From Anaerobutyricum faecale (GTDB taxonomy: Bacteria > Bacillota > Clostridia > Lachnospirales > Lachnospiraceae): 64,000 nt of DNA. Position numbers and translations under genes: made by a program. The DNA is taken from positions 1 through 64,000 of the forward strand of contig DWWR01000065.1 in the NCBI GenBank assembly GCA_019119645.1. The letters are read 5' to 3'. Shown here piece after piece: positions 26,569 through 34,985 of the stretch (the stretch's first letter is position 1; each line of letters begins with the position of its first letter). The notes beneath the pieces were generated by a model that had not been told where the DNA came from, made no database searches, and saw only the letters and a program-made list of their open reading frames with translations.

Positions 26569-28005
26569 TTAGTAAGCCTTTCCGAAGTATACCTCACATT
26601 TTGCCGGTTTGCCGCAGTGTACACACACATCGGAATGTTTTTCCTGCTCAAACGGCATACAGCGGGTGGTAGCACCGGTTTCTTCCTTGATGGCTTCCTC
26701 GCAGGCTCTGTCACCGCACCACATAGCACGGATGAATCCCTGCTTCGTATTTAAGAGATCCTGGAACTCGTCCCAGTTGTGAGCCACATGGGTGTTGGCA
26801 TCCAGATGCGCTTTCGCTTTATCATACATATCTTTCTGCATTTCTTCCAGAACCTCGCCCAGTCTTACCGGCAGCTCGTCGATGGATACCACAATCTTTT
26901 CGCGGGTATCACGGCGGACAATAACCGCCTGGTTCTTCTCGATATCCTTCGGACCAATCTCAATACGGGTCGGGATACCCTGGATCTCCTGCTCGCTGAA
27001 CTTCCATCCCGGGGACTTGTCAGAATCGTCCACTTTCACGGAGTAATCACCTTTCAGCATATCGCGGATCTCAAACGCCTTGTCAAGCACGCCTTCCTTC
27101 TTCTGCTGAATCGGAATGACCATCGTCTGTACCGGAGCGATTCTCGGAGGAAGAACCAGTCCGCTGTCATCACCATGTACCATGATGATCGCACCGATAA
27201 TACGGGTGGACATACCCCAGGAAGTCTCATAAACCGGAGAAAGCTTATTCTCTTTGTTCGCATACTGGATACCGAAGGCTTCCGCAAAACCAGAACCAAA
27301 GTTATGACTGGTACCGGACTGCAGCGCCTTTCCGTCGTGCATCAGCGCTTCGATGGTGTAGGTAGCTTCCGCACCGGCAAACTTCTCCTTCTCGGTCTTC
27401 TTTCCTTTTACTAATGGAATCGCCAGAATCTCCTCGCAGAAATCAGCATACACATTGAGCATCTGCTCTGTTCTCTCCTCTGCCTCTTCCGGAGTTGCAT
27501 GGAAAGTATGTCCTTCCTGCCATAAGAACTCTGCGGAACGTAAGAACGGACGGGTAGTCTTCTCCCAGCGAAGCACAGAACACCACTGATTATATACCAC
27601 CGGCAGATCTCTGTGAGAATGTACAATGTCTTTCACATGATCGCAGAACAGAGTCTCAGAAGTCGGACGGATACATAATCTCTCTGACAGTTCTTCCTCT
27701 CCTCCCTGCGTTACCCATGCCACTTCCGGCGCAAAACCTTCCACATGGTCTTTCTCTTTCTGGAGAAGATTCTCCGGAATCAGCATCGGCAGATATACGT
27801 TCTCCACGCCGGTCTCCTTAAATCTTCTGTCCAGCTCTTTCTGAATATTCTCCCAGATCGCATAACCTCTCGGACGGATGATCATGCATCCTTTTACATT
27901 AGAATAAGATACCAGTTCTGCCTTGGTCACTACATCCGTGTACCACTGGGCAAAATCCTGGTCCATTGGAGTAATCGCTTCCACAAGCTTCTTTTCTTTG
28001 GCCAT
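26569..28005 (-). CDS. proS: Prolyl-tRNA synthetase (archaeal/eukaryotic-like type)
   Basis: A 478-residue class II synthetase that attaches proline to tRNA-Pro. The length and layout are those of the short ProRS type: catalytic core with YLPMLIPENLLQKEKDHVEG and TSETLFCDHVKDIVHSHRDL (motif 2 region KTTRPFLRSAEFLWQEGHT), anticodon-binding domain from about residue 290, and a C-terminal extension with zinc-like cysteines (VCVHCGKPAKCEVYFG) ending in Tyr. It lacks the large editing insertion of the bacterial type. The start at 28005 is about 70 nt after a perfect promoter, leaving no room for a T-box. It ends at an intrinsic terminator. Confidence 0.96.
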   Translation of the reverse strand: MAKEKKLVEAITPMDQDFAQWYTDVVTKAELVSYSNVKGCMIIRPRGYAIWENIQKELDRRFKETGVENVYLPMLIPENLLQKEKDHVEGFAPEVAWVTQGGEEELSERLCIRPTSETLFCDHVKDIVHSHRDLPVVYNQWCSVLRWEKTTRPFLRSAEFLWQEGHTFHATPEEAEERTEQMLNVYADFCEEILAIPLVKGKKTEKEKFAGAEATYTIEALMHDGKALQSGTSHNFGSGFAEAFGIQYANKENKLSPVYETSWGMSTRIIGAIIMVHGDDSGLVLPPRIAPVQTMVIPIQQKKEGVLDKAFEIRDMLKGDYSVKVDDSDKSPGWKFSEQEIQGIPTRIEIGPKDIEKNQAVIVRRDTREKIVVSIDELPVRLGEVLEEMQKDMYDKAKAHLDANTHVAHNWDEFQDLLNTKQGFIRAMWCGDRACEEAIKEETGATTRCMPFEQEKHSDVCVHCGKPAKCEVYFGKAY

Positions 28006-28077
28006 AATTCTTTCCTTTCCTGCACTCTCTTTTATTTGTCAATAACCGTTAAATTATCACATAAAATATACCGATTT

Positions 28078-28106
28078 ATTTTAGAATACACACGGATTTT
28101 TGTCAA
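28078..28106 (-). promoter_or_regulatory. Promoter of proS
   Basis: Consensus -35 TTGACA (28101-28106), 17 bp, -10 TAAAAT (28078-28083) on the minus strand. This is the best promoter match in the window. Confidence 0.88.
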
Positions 28107-28107
28107 T

Positions 28108-28177
28108 AAGAATCCTGCAAAGCAGGATTCTTCACCTGCGGCGGGTTGAGAAAGCGACATCTTCCAATCCGCCGCAG
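28108..28177. repeat. Two adjacent hairpins upstream of the proS promoter
   Basis: A perfect 11-bp stem with three-base loop (28108-28132, AGAATCCTGC arms) followed by a stem of about 9-12 bp with CTGCGGCGG arms (28136-28177). Both are upstream of the promoter and so outside the proS leader. They may be backup terminators of the gene above or a small repeat. Confidence 0.6.
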
Positions 28178-28195
28178 TGCGATCCTCCAGGAACA

Positions 28196-28238
28196 TTTTT
28201 TATTTCACAGGGATGCAATTTCCTGTGAAATAAAAAAA
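28196..28238. terminator. Bidirectional intrinsic terminator after the pseudouridine synthase gene
   Basis: A 16-bp stem (TTTTATTTCACAGG and complement) with seven T on the minus strand and a T-run on the other side. It lies seven bases after the stop. Confidence 0.88.
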
Positions 28239-28245
28239 GGAGACA

Positions 28246-28959
28246 TTAATATGCCTCCACATCCATCGGCTCAAACGCCTCACCCCGGGGCTCTGTTTTG
28301 AAGACCAGCTCCTCACCGGTTACAGGATGATGAAATGCCAGCCTGGTGGAATATAAACCAAGCTGCATATATTTCTTCTTTGTCTTTTGATATTTCGGGT
28401 TATATTTGGTATCCCCGTACAATCCGATCCCCCGGGAAGCAAACTGTACCCGGATCTGATGATGCCTTCCTGTATATAAAATAACCAGCACCCAGGAAAG
28501 AATACCGTCGCGGGTCTCAATCTGATCGATCATCTCATAATCAAGCACCGCGTGTTTTGCTCCCTTCGTGCCCGCCGGAACCACCTTGGTGGTGTTAGTT
28601 TTCCCGTCCCGCAGCAGCATATCTTCAAAAGTTCCAAACTCTTCCGGCAGCACACCGCAGACCACTGCCTGATAGCATTTTTCAAATTCATGATTTTGAA
28701 TCTGTCTGCTCAGCTCCGCCGCTGCTTCTTTTGTCTTCGCAAACACCATCAGACCTCCCACCGGACGGTCCAGTCGATGTACTGCCGTGAGATACGGTTC
28801 TCCGTCTCCCTCCTGCTTCTCAAAAAGATAATGCTTTAAATATGTTTCCACATCTACATTTCCGCTGGTATCCGACTGTACCGGCATTCCCGCCGGTTTC
28901 TCGCATACCAGAAGGCTGTCATCTTCAAACACAATGGGAATCTTCTTCTTTCCAAGCAT
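28246..28959 (-). CDS. RluA-family pseudouridine synthase
   Basis: A 237-residue enzyme that changes uridine to pseudouridine in ribosomal or transfer RNA. It has the catalytic motif HRLDRPVGGL (catalytic Asp) and the family blocks VFEDDSLLVCEKPAGMPVQS and LYTGRHHQIRVQFASRGIGLYGD. It has no S4 domain, like the short RluA/RluD-type proteins of Firmicutes. A longer frame reaches 29190, but its first 77 codons overlap the response regulator gene and have no family match, so the ATG at 28959 is used. Its ribosome site (AGGTG) is only fair. The target site in RNA is unknown. Confidence 0.9.
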   Translation of the reverse strand: MLGKKKIPIVFEDDSLLVCEKPAGMPVQSDTSGNVDVETYLKHYLFEKQEGDGEPYLTAVHRLDRPVGGLMVFAKTKEAAAELSRQIQNHEFEKCYQAVVCGVLPEEFGTFEDMLLRDGKTNTTKVVPAGTKGAKHAVLDYEMIDQIETRDGILSWVLVILYTGRHHQIRVQFASRGIGLYGDTKYNPKYQKTKKKYMQLGLYSTRLAFHHPVTGEELVFKTEPRGEAFEPMDVEAY

Positions 28960-29089
28960 CCTGACACCTGTTTCTCTCTCCAGAGAGAAAATACCTTTCT
29001 TTTTCAAATATTCTTTCTGACTTATTCTCCCCCCTGAACGGGGAAAACAGCCATTCTGTGCTGTTTCCCGCATCAGAAAAGCTGTTGTG

Positions 29090-29809
29090 TTACTCTGCTC
29101 CCTGTACTCTGATGGAACCGGACATCTGAAACCGGTATCCAGCCCCCCACACAGTCTCGATGAGATTAGAAGCTCCTGCGTATTTCTCAAGCTTCTGCCG
29201 GATCTTTTTGATATGTACTGTCACCGTTGCCACATCTCCGATGGAATGCATTCCCCAGACTTCCCGGAATAGTTCCTCTTTGGAAAATACTCTGTTGGGA
29301 TGGGAAGCTAAAAATACAAGTAAATCAAATTCTTTTGTGGTAAATGCAATTTCCTCTCCGCATACAGAAACCCTTCTCGCTGTCCTGTCAATCCGGATCT
29401 GATCCAGGACAATGCAGTCATTCTTCTGGTTTCCCTTTTTGACCAGCCGATTATACTGGTTCAGATTCGCCTTCACCCTCGCTATCAGTTCATTGGGAGC
29501 AAAAGGTTTGGTCACGTAATCATCCGCTCCCACTCCCAGACCTCTTACTTTATCGATCTCACTGCCTCTGGAAGAGACGATGATGATCGGTATATCCCGC
29601 CGGCTCCGAAGTTCTCTGCATAATTCGAATCCATTTAAATCATCCAGGTTCAATTCTGTGATCACCAGATTAATATCATCCTGCAAGGCTCTCTGAAATC
29701 CGGATACGCCACTCTTTTCAATTGTCACTTTATAAGAATTAATCTCCAGATAATCGCGTTCCAGCTCTGTTGCGGAAGTATCATTATCGATAATTAAAAT
29801 ATGTTCCAT
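29090..29809 (-). CDS. OmpR/PhoB-type response regulator with Glu at the phosphorylation site
   Basis: A 239-residue regulator with an N-terminal receiver domain and a C-terminal winged helix (TKEFDLLVFLASHPNRVFSK, VTVHIKKIRQKLEK). The conserved acid pocket is IIDND, the switch Ser is in IIIVSSRGSE and the Lys is in DDYVTKPFAP. The phospho-acceptor position, normally Asp, is Glu52 in LVITELNLDDLNG; the codon is GAA, read clearly. This suggests a receiver that is constitutively active or does not use phosphate. No histidine kinase is adjacent. The start at 29809 (MEHILIID) follows GGAGA by eight bases. Confidence 0.9.
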   Translation of the reverse strand: MEHILIIDNDTSATELERDYLEINSYKVTIEKSGVSGFQRALQDDINLVITELNLDDLNGFELCRELRSRRDIPIIIVSSRGSEIDKVRGLGVGADDYVTKPFAPNELIARVKANLNQYNRLVKKGNQKNDCIVLDQIRIDRTARRVSVCGEEIAFTTKEFDLLVFLASHPNRVFSKEELFREVWGMHSIGDVATVTVHIKKIRQKLEKYAGASNLIETVWGAGYRFQMSGSIRVQGAE

Positions 29810-30071
29810 AATATTGTCTCCATGCACCTTGCTTTCATTTTTCCTGCAATTCCCGGCAACACAGTATATTATAACATATCATCCAACTTTTTTCTTCTGA
29901 ATTTTCATAATTTGTTTATTCATTTTCCGCATTCATCGCACTATTTTGCTATAATTTCCGAAATTAGTATCTTTTTTTGTATAATTAAATCAGACGATTT
30001 ATAAAACGCCGGAACACCTTTTTATCGGAACCTTCGCATGGACTCTCCGGACCTTCCTCTTCATCTCTTTT

Positions 30072-31289
30072 TTATTTCCCGGCAGTATTGGATCTGTCAC
30101 TCCTGTAGCGCAAAATATAAGACAGCAGTTCATGGGCCGCCTCATCTTTTGTCAGAAGTGGAAGCGCCTTTTCCTCTTTCTCTGTAATGATCGTGATCAG
30201 ATTGGTGTCGGTGGCAAATCCCGCCCCGGCATCTTTTAAATTATTAGCCGCAATCATATCTAGATTCTTTTTGTCCAGTTTTTTCCGGGAATTCTCCAGC
30301 ATATTCTGAGTCTCCATGGAAAAACCGCAGATGACCTGATCTTCCCGGCGGTGCCTGGCCACATATCCGAGAATATCCTGTGTTCTCTCCAGTTCAATAC
30401 TCATTTCACCGTCAGACTTTTTCACCTTTTCTTCGCTGACCTGGGACGGACGGTAATCCGCCACTGCGGCAGATTTGATCAAAATGTCCTGAGCGTCCAG
30501 ATTATCACGGACTGCCTCAAACATTTCCTGAGCGGTGGTCACCGGTATGGTGCGGACAAACGGAACCGGAGCAAGGGCAACCGGACCGGATACCAGCGTG
30601 ACATCCGCTCCCCTCTGCATCGCATTTCTGGCAATGGCATATCCCATTTTGCCGGAAGAATGATTCGTGATATAGCGCACCGGGTCGATGGATTCCTGGG
30701 TCGGCCCCGCCGTCACCATAATCTTCAGACCTTTCAGGTCTTTCTCGCGGGCCAGATCCCGCAGAATATACTGATAGAGGGTCTCCGGCTCCGGCATCTT
30801 GCCGGCCCCCGTATCACCGCAGGCAAGATAGCCCACCGCCGGGTCCACAATCTCATATCCATATTTTTTCAATATTTTAAGATTATCCTGCAGAATTGGA
30901 TTCTCATACATATGCGTATTCATGGCAGGAGAAAAAATCACCTTGCTGGAACAGGCCATGATGGTTGTGGTCAGCATGTCATCCGCAATGCCATGGGCCA
31001 CCTTGCCAATGACATTGGCAGAAGCCGGCGCAATCATCATCAAATCCGCTTTCTGCGCCAGAGACACGTGTTCCACCTGAAATTCAAAATTCCGGTCGAA
31101 GGTATCCACCAGACATTTATGATTGGTCAGCGTCTCAAAAGTAATCGGATTGATAAAGTTCGTTGCGTTCTTTGTCATAATCACATGCACATCACAGTGT
31201 GCCTTCACAAGCATGCTTGCCAGATTGGCAATTTTATAGGCAGCAATGCTGCCTGTCACTCCTAATACGACTGTTTTTCCTTTTAACAT
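30072..31289 (-). CDS. coaBC: Bifunctional phosphopantothenoylcysteine decarboxylase/phosphopantothenate-cysteine ligase
   Basis: A 405-residue fusion for steps two and three of CoA synthesis. The N-terminal half is the FMN-dependent CoaC decarboxylase (GVTGSIAAYKIANLASMLVK, PASANVIGKVAHGIADDML, SPAMNTHMYENPILQDN, with catalytic Cys in GYLACGDTGAGKMPEP). The C-terminal half is CoaB ligase (VTAGPTQESIDPVRYITN, HSSGKMGYAIA, KSAAVADYRP, KKLDKKNLDMIAANN). Order and length are canonical. It is the last gene of the pantothenate cluster, 26 bp after panD, so CoA precursor and CoA synthesis are made from one locus. Confidence 0.96.
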   Translation of the reverse strand: MLKGKTVVLGVTGSIAAYKIANLASMLVKAHCDVHVIMTKNATNFINPITFETLTNHKCLVDTFDRNFEFQVEHVSLAQKADLMMIAPASANVIGKVAHGIADDMLTTTIMACSSKVIFSPAMNTHMYENPILQDNLKILKKYGYEIVDPAVGYLACGDTGAGKMPEPETLYQYILRDLAREKDLKGLKIMVTAGPTQESIDPVRYITNHSSGKMGYAIARNAMQRGADVTLVSGPVALAPVPFVRTIPVTTAQEMFEAVRDNLDAQDILIKSAAVADYRPSQVSEEKVKKSDGEMSIELERTQDILGYVARHRREDQVICGFSMETQNMLENSRKKLDKKNLDMIAANNLKDAGAGFATDTNLITIITEKEEKALPLLTKDEAAHELLSYILRYRSDRSNTAGK

Positions 31290-31314
31290 CTTTTCTGCAT
31301 TCCTTTACTTCAAA

Positions 31315-31707
31315 TCATTCCATATCGCACAGACGACCATGCTTTTCGTAGCTGGTAATGCGGTGAACGGCATTTTTGTCATCCACAAAAACAACCGTCG
31401 GCTTATGTTCTCTCGCTTCCTCCGGCGTCAGATCTGCGTAGGCCATGATGATAATCTTGTCATGGACGCTGACGCACCTTGCCGCAGCGCCGTTTAAGCA
31501 CATAACGCCGCTTCCCCGTTCTCCGGCGATGGTATATGTTTCAAAACGATTTCCATTATTGATATCTACAATCTGGACCTTTTCATATTCTAAAATTCCG
31601 GCGGCGTCCAGTAAATCCTCATCCACTGTAATGCTGCCCACGTAATCAAGCTCCGCCTGAGTTACGGTGGCGCGGTGGATCTTTGCTTTTAACATATTGA
31701 TCTGCAT
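31315..31707 (-). CDS. panD: Aspartate 1-decarboxylase (pyruvoyl enzyme)
   Basis: A 130-residue proenzyme that makes beta-alanine from aspartate. Self-cleavage at Gly24-Ser25 in DYVGSITVD makes the pyruvoyl cofactor; with the start at 31707 the numbering equals the well-known enzyme. Other blocks are LKAKIHRATVTQAELD, GNRFETYTIAGERGSGVMCL and NGAAAR. A longer frame that begins at 31776 or earlier reads through repeat sequence and is rejected. AAGGA is seven bases before the chosen start. It follows panC, separated by the 73-bp repeats. Confidence 0.95.
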   Translation of the reverse strand: MQINMLKAKIHRATVTQAELDYVGSITVDEDLLDAAGILEYEKVQIVDINNGNRFETYTIAGERGSGVMCLNGAAARCVSVHDKIIIMAYADLTPEEAREHKPTVVFVDDKNAVHRITSYEKHGRLCDME

Positions 31708-31720
31708 GAATATTCCTTTC

Positions 31721-31962
31721 CGCCATGCACCTCGATTCGCTTTCCTTTCCCTGGCGCATCGGCTCCCGCCATGCACCTCGATTCGCTTTGCTCATCTCAG
31801 TCAGGGCATTCGCCCTCTCTTCCCTGGCGCATCGGCTCCCGCCATGCACCTCGATTCGCTTTGCTCATCTCGGTTAGGGCATTCGCCTTCTCTTCCCTGG
31901 CGCATCGGCTCCCGCCATGCACCTCGATTCGCTTTGCTCATCTCGGTTAGGGCATTCGCCCT
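31721..31962. repeat. 73-bp tandem repeat between panC and panD
   Basis: Two complete 73-base units (31767-31839, 31840-31912), a third truncated at 50 bases (31913-31962) and one with a 27-base internal deletion (31721-31766, 46 bases). Each full unit has a short dyad AGGGC-ATTC-GCCCT. The period is not a multiple of three. A second hairpin and the palindrome AGACATATGTCT (31971-31982) follow on the panC side. Confidence 0.9.
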
Positions 31963-32036
31963 ATAGCTCCAGACATATGTCTCGCCCTTTCGTGCAAGCA
32001 CGAGGGCTAGCCATATGCCCGTAGCTGCATGGCTCA

Positions 32037-32876
32037 TTATACAATAAAGTTATCAATCAGTCTAGTTTTTCCGATGTAGACGGCGATGGCGGCCAGGGTT
32101 GGAGACTTAACGGTGTCCACCGGCTGCATGGAGAGTCCGTCCACGATTTCTACATAATCGATGCGGGCCAACGGCTCGGATTGTATTTTTTCTGTCATGG
32201 CCGCCTTGATTTTGGCTGCATCTGTCTCTCCTTCCCGCACCATTTTCTGTCCGAGGAAGATGGACTGGCTGAGCACCAGGGCCGCCTTTCTCTCTTCTTC
32301 GTTCAGGTATGTATTTCTGGAGCTTTTAGCCAGCCCGTCTTCCTCCCGGACAATCGGGCATCCGATGATTTCGATATCCATGTTAAGGTCACGGACCATA
32401 CGACGGATGATGGCCAGCTGCTGGGCATCCTTTTGTCCAAAGTAGGCTCTGTCCGGTGTGACGATGTTAAAAAGTTTGCTCACCACCGTGCAGACGCCGC
32501 GGAAATGGATCGGGCGGCTCTTACCGCAGAGAGTCTTGGACAGCACATCCATATCCACCCAGGTACAGAAATCCGGCGCATACATTTCTTCCGGTTCCGG
32601 ATGGAAAATCAGATTCACTCCCAGGGACTCGCAGAGTCTGCTGTCCTTTTCCAGATCTCTGGGATAAGACTCCAGATCCTCTGTCGGTGCGAACTGGGTG
32701 GGATTCACAAAGATGCTGGTAACCACCCGGTCATTGTCTTCCACCGCCTTTTTGATGAGGCTGGCATGTCCTTCATGAAGATAGCCCATAGTCGGCACCA
32801 GACCGACAGTGAGCCCCTCTTTTTTCCAGGCTTTCACCTGTTCTCTTACTTCTTTTATGGTATAAGCGATTTGCAT
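32037..32876 (-). CDS. panC: Pantothenate synthetase
   Basis: A 279-residue ATP-dependent ligase that joins pantoate and beta-alanine. Motifs are VPTMGYLHEGHASLI (HxGH nucleotide loop), VTSIFVNPTQFAPTEDLESY, FRGVCTVVSKLFNIV and DRAYFGQKDAQQLAIIRRMV, with KSSRNTYL for the KMSKS-like loop. Length is canonical. AGGAGG is six bases before the start. It follows panB with a gap of about 70 bp. Confidence 0.97.
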   Translation of the reverse strand: MQIAYTIKEVREQVKAWKKEGLTVGLVPTMGYLHEGHASLIKKAVEDNDRVVTSIFVNPTQFAPTEDLESYPRDLEKDSRLCESLGVNLIFHPEPEEMYAPDFCTWVDMDVLSKTLCGKSRPIHFRGVCTVVSKLFNIVTPDRAYFGQKDAQQLAIIRRMVRDLNMDIEIIGCPIVREEDGLAKSSRNTYLNEEERKAALVLSQSIFLGQKMVREGETDAAKIKAAMTEKIQSEPLARIDYVEIVDGLSMQPVDTVKSPTLAAIAVYIGKTRLIDNFIV

Positions 32877-32945
32877 AACTTCCTCCTGCTTTGTTTTACT
32901 GACTCTTTTTCACTGTTTCCGCGCCCACAGTCCCGGCGCAGCACA

Positions 32946-33773
32946 TCAATACAGTTTCTCAATTACTTCCTCGTCAATCTTGTAGGTATGTTCTTCTGAC
33001 GGGAAAGAGCCGTCTTTTACAGCGGCATCGTAATCTTTAAATGCCTGGCTCATGATCTCTCCCACGTTGGCAAATTTGCGCACAAACTTCGGACAGAAAT
33101 CAGAGAACATAGCAAGCATATCGGCATAGACGAGCACCTGTCCGTCACAGCCGTTTCCTGCCCCGATTCCGATAGTTGGAATAGAAACAGATTCAGAAAC
33201 CAGTTTTGCCAGCTTCGCCGGAACGCACTCCAGAACCACCGCAAAGGCTCCTGCCTCTTCCACTGCCTTGGCGTCGTCAATGAGCTTCTGCGCAGCTTCC
33301 ACTGTTTTTCCCTGAACTTTAAATCCGCCGAAAGCATTGATGGACTGTGGAGTCAGTCCCAGATGGGCGCACACCGGGATAGAGGCATCAACGATGGCTT
33401 TAATCTGCGGACAGACCACTGCTCCTCCTTCCAGCTTGACAGCTCCGCAGTGGGTCTCTTTCATGATGCGCCCTGCGTTGACCACCGCGTCATAGACCGA
33501 TGTCTGATAGGACAGAAACGGCATGTCTACGACAACCAGCGCATTTTTTGCTCCTTTTGCCACTGCCTTGCCGTGATGAATCATATCTTCCACCGTCACG
33601 GCGATGGTGTCCTCATAGCCAAGCATGACATTTCCCAGAGAATCCCCCACCAGGATAGAATTCACTCCGGCCTCATCCACCAGCTTCGCCGTGGAATAAT
33701 CGTAGGCCGTCAACATAGAAATCTTTTCTCCTTTTTCTTTCATCTGCTGAAATGTCGTCACTGTGTTCTTCAT
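32946..33773 (-). CDS. panB: 3-methyl-2-oxobutanoate hydroxymethyltransferase
   Basis: A 275-residue TIM-barrel enzyme that makes ketopantoate from ketoisovalerate with methylene-tetrahydrofolate. Motifs include MLTAYDYSTAKLVDEAG, the metal loop VGDSLGNVMLGYEDT, VDMPFLSYQTS, KLEGGAVV and HLGLTPQSINAFGGFKVQGK. GGGAGG lies nine bases before the ATG. The ATG overlaps the stop of the upstream 24-codon mini-gene as ATGA, so panB translation is likely coupled to it. Confidence 0.97.
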   Translation of the reverse strand: MKNTVTTFQQMKEKGEKISMLTAYDYSTAKLVDEAGVNSILVGDSLGNVMLGYEDTIAVTVEDMIHHGKAVAKGAKNALVVVDMPFLSYQTSVYDAVVNAGRIMKETHCGAVKLEGGAVVCPQIKAIVDASIPVCAHLGLTPQSINAFGGFKVQGKTVEAAQKLIDDAKAVEEAGAFAVVLECVPAKLAKLVSESVSIPTIGIGAGNGCDGQVLVYADMLAMFSDFCPKFVRKFANVGEIMSQAFKDYDAAVKDGSFPSEEHTYKIDEEVIEKLY

Positions 33774-33844
33774 AATTCAATACCTCCCGAATTCTTTTCC
33801 TTTTTCCGGATGCTTTTTCGTATCCGGTACATTTGCTCTGACAT
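33770..33844 (-). CDS. 24-residue mini-gene between the DUF2520 gene and panB
   Basis: A small open frame starting ATG at 33844, seven bases after AGGAGG and two bases after the stop of the upstream gene. It encodes a basic peptide (MSEQMYRIRKSIRKKEKNSG, then GIEL). Its stop overlaps the panB start as ATGA. A hairpin of CCGGAT arms (33808-33829) is inside it. The strong ribosome site and the overlap on both sides argue that it is translated. A role in coupling or sensing is inference; it could also be a chance frame. Confidence 0.55.
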   Translation of the reverse strand: MSEQMYRIRKSIRKKEKNSGGIEL

Positions 33845-33846
33845 TG

Positions 33847-34695
33847 TCAGACCTCCTGCAGGAGCGCCTCAAGGGCACTGTAATCCCTGTCCGGATTCTT
33901 TTGTCCTGCCACAGAAAGCAGTTTTTCTGACAGCAGCGCATACAGCTTCCTGTCCTTCTCCTCAAGACAATTCAGATGCTTCCTCACAGTCTGCACATCT
34001 CCCCGTTCCACCGGCCCGGTGAGACTGGAAACACAGCCGTCCGCAAGAACCTTATTGACGTTTCCGGCGATCAGAGGCCGAAGGGCCGCCAACGCGCTTT
34101 CCTCATCAAAACCACAGTCCCCCATCAGATCAAGGCTCTCTTTTATGAGAGCAATCACCTGATTGCTGCAGATGGATGCCGCGCAATGATATTTGACCTT
34201 ATCCGCTGCCCGGATGAGACGTACCGGATTGCCGAAAGACTGGAAGAACTCTTTCACATCTTCCAGATGTCGTTTGTCTCCTTCAATTGTGAAATATGCG
34301 TCTGAAAGCTCTTTGTATGAATGGAACCGGTCACTGACCGCAAAGAGCGGATGGATAGAATATCCGAAGGCTCCTCTGTCCGCTATGCCGGGAAAGGCAT
34401 CCTCTGCAGACAGAGCACCGCTGCAATGACAAATATATTTACCTTCAATGGGAAGTTCCCTGATCTGATTCCACACAGTGGTAATCAGTCCATCCGGAAC
34501 TGTTAAAAACAGAGCGTCGCTTTTCCTGACCAAATCTTCAAGTTTCTCTTCAAAATCTGTCCCGGCAAAGTCCGCCGCTGTCTCAGCTGCCTTTTTATCG
34601 GCATCAAAAAAGCCTGATAAACTCAGGCCATGTAACATAAAATATTTGGCCAGGGAACATCCAACCTTCCCTGCGCCTATAATTCCTGTATGCAT
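33847..34695 (-). CDS. Rossmann-fold DUF2520 protein, probable alternative ketopantoate reductase (PanG-like)
   Basis: A 282-residue NAD(P)-binding protein. The N-terminal loop is GIIGAGKVGCSLAKYF, then LFLTVPDG, and HCSGALSAEDAF. The C-terminal half is the helical DUF2520 dimer domain (CAASICSNQVIALIKESLDL, GPVERGDVQTVRKHL). No PanE gene is seen here, and this gene heads the pan operon, so I infer it supplies the missing pantoate-forming step as described for PanG in some bacteria. It is probably co-transcribed with panB, panC, panD and coaBC. The family itself is safe; the specific reaction is inference. Confidence 0.8.
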   Translation of the reverse strand: MHTGIIGAGKVGCSLAKYFMLHGLSLSGFFDADKKAAETAADFAGTDFEEKLEDLVRKSDALFLTVPDGLITTVWNQIRELPIEGKYICHCSGALSAEDAFPGIADRGAFGYSIHPLFAVSDRFHSYKELSDAYFTIEGDKRHLEDVKEFFQSFGNPVRLIRAADKVKYHCAASICSNQVIALIKESLDLMGDCGFDEESALAALRPLIAGNVNKVLADGCVSSLTGPVERGDVQTVRKHLNCLEEKDRKLYALLSEKLLSVAGQKNPDRDYSALEALLQEV

Positions 34696-34819
34696 CTTAT
34701 CACCTTACTTTCGCAAAGTGACGCTCCGAGTCTCATTCCCATGGATATAAGCTCAATATTTATCTGTGCTGCACGCGGTATGGTTTCTTCCGAATACCAT
34801 CCATAAAGCTGCCGTTACA

Positions 34820-34937
34820 ACTATACCATGACCGCCATGCGGTCATGCTGCCTCCGGCGGATGCGCAGCGACTTTCTGCGGTCCCGCAGAAATCGCATTA
34901 TGCGCAGGTATAATGCCAGCTCTGCGGGCATTATACC
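34820..34937. repeat. Nested inverted repeats in an intergenic gap
   Basis: Three hairpins in a row: ATGACCGC arms (34828-34846), a compound stem with TGCGCA outer and CTTTCTGCGG inner arms (34862-34906) and GGTATAATGCC arms (34907-34937). The block fills half of the 290-bp gap between the HAD phosphatase and the pan operon. No open frame fits. It looks like a folded non-coding repeat element. Confidence 0.7.
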
Positions 34938-34985
34938 ATTCCCGGAGCGTTTCGTAAAGGAAAAAGAGGGGAATTTATTGAAATT

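Noticed and set aside
28006..28077. T-box riboswitch before proS
   Set aside because: Only about 65 nt lie between promoter and start; no T-box motif or antiterminator.
28960..29190. Longer pseudouridine synthase frame
   Set aside because: It overlaps the response regulator gene and shows no family similarity before residue 78.
31721..31962. CRISPR array
   Set aside because: Units are 73 bp and directly adjacent with no unique spacers.
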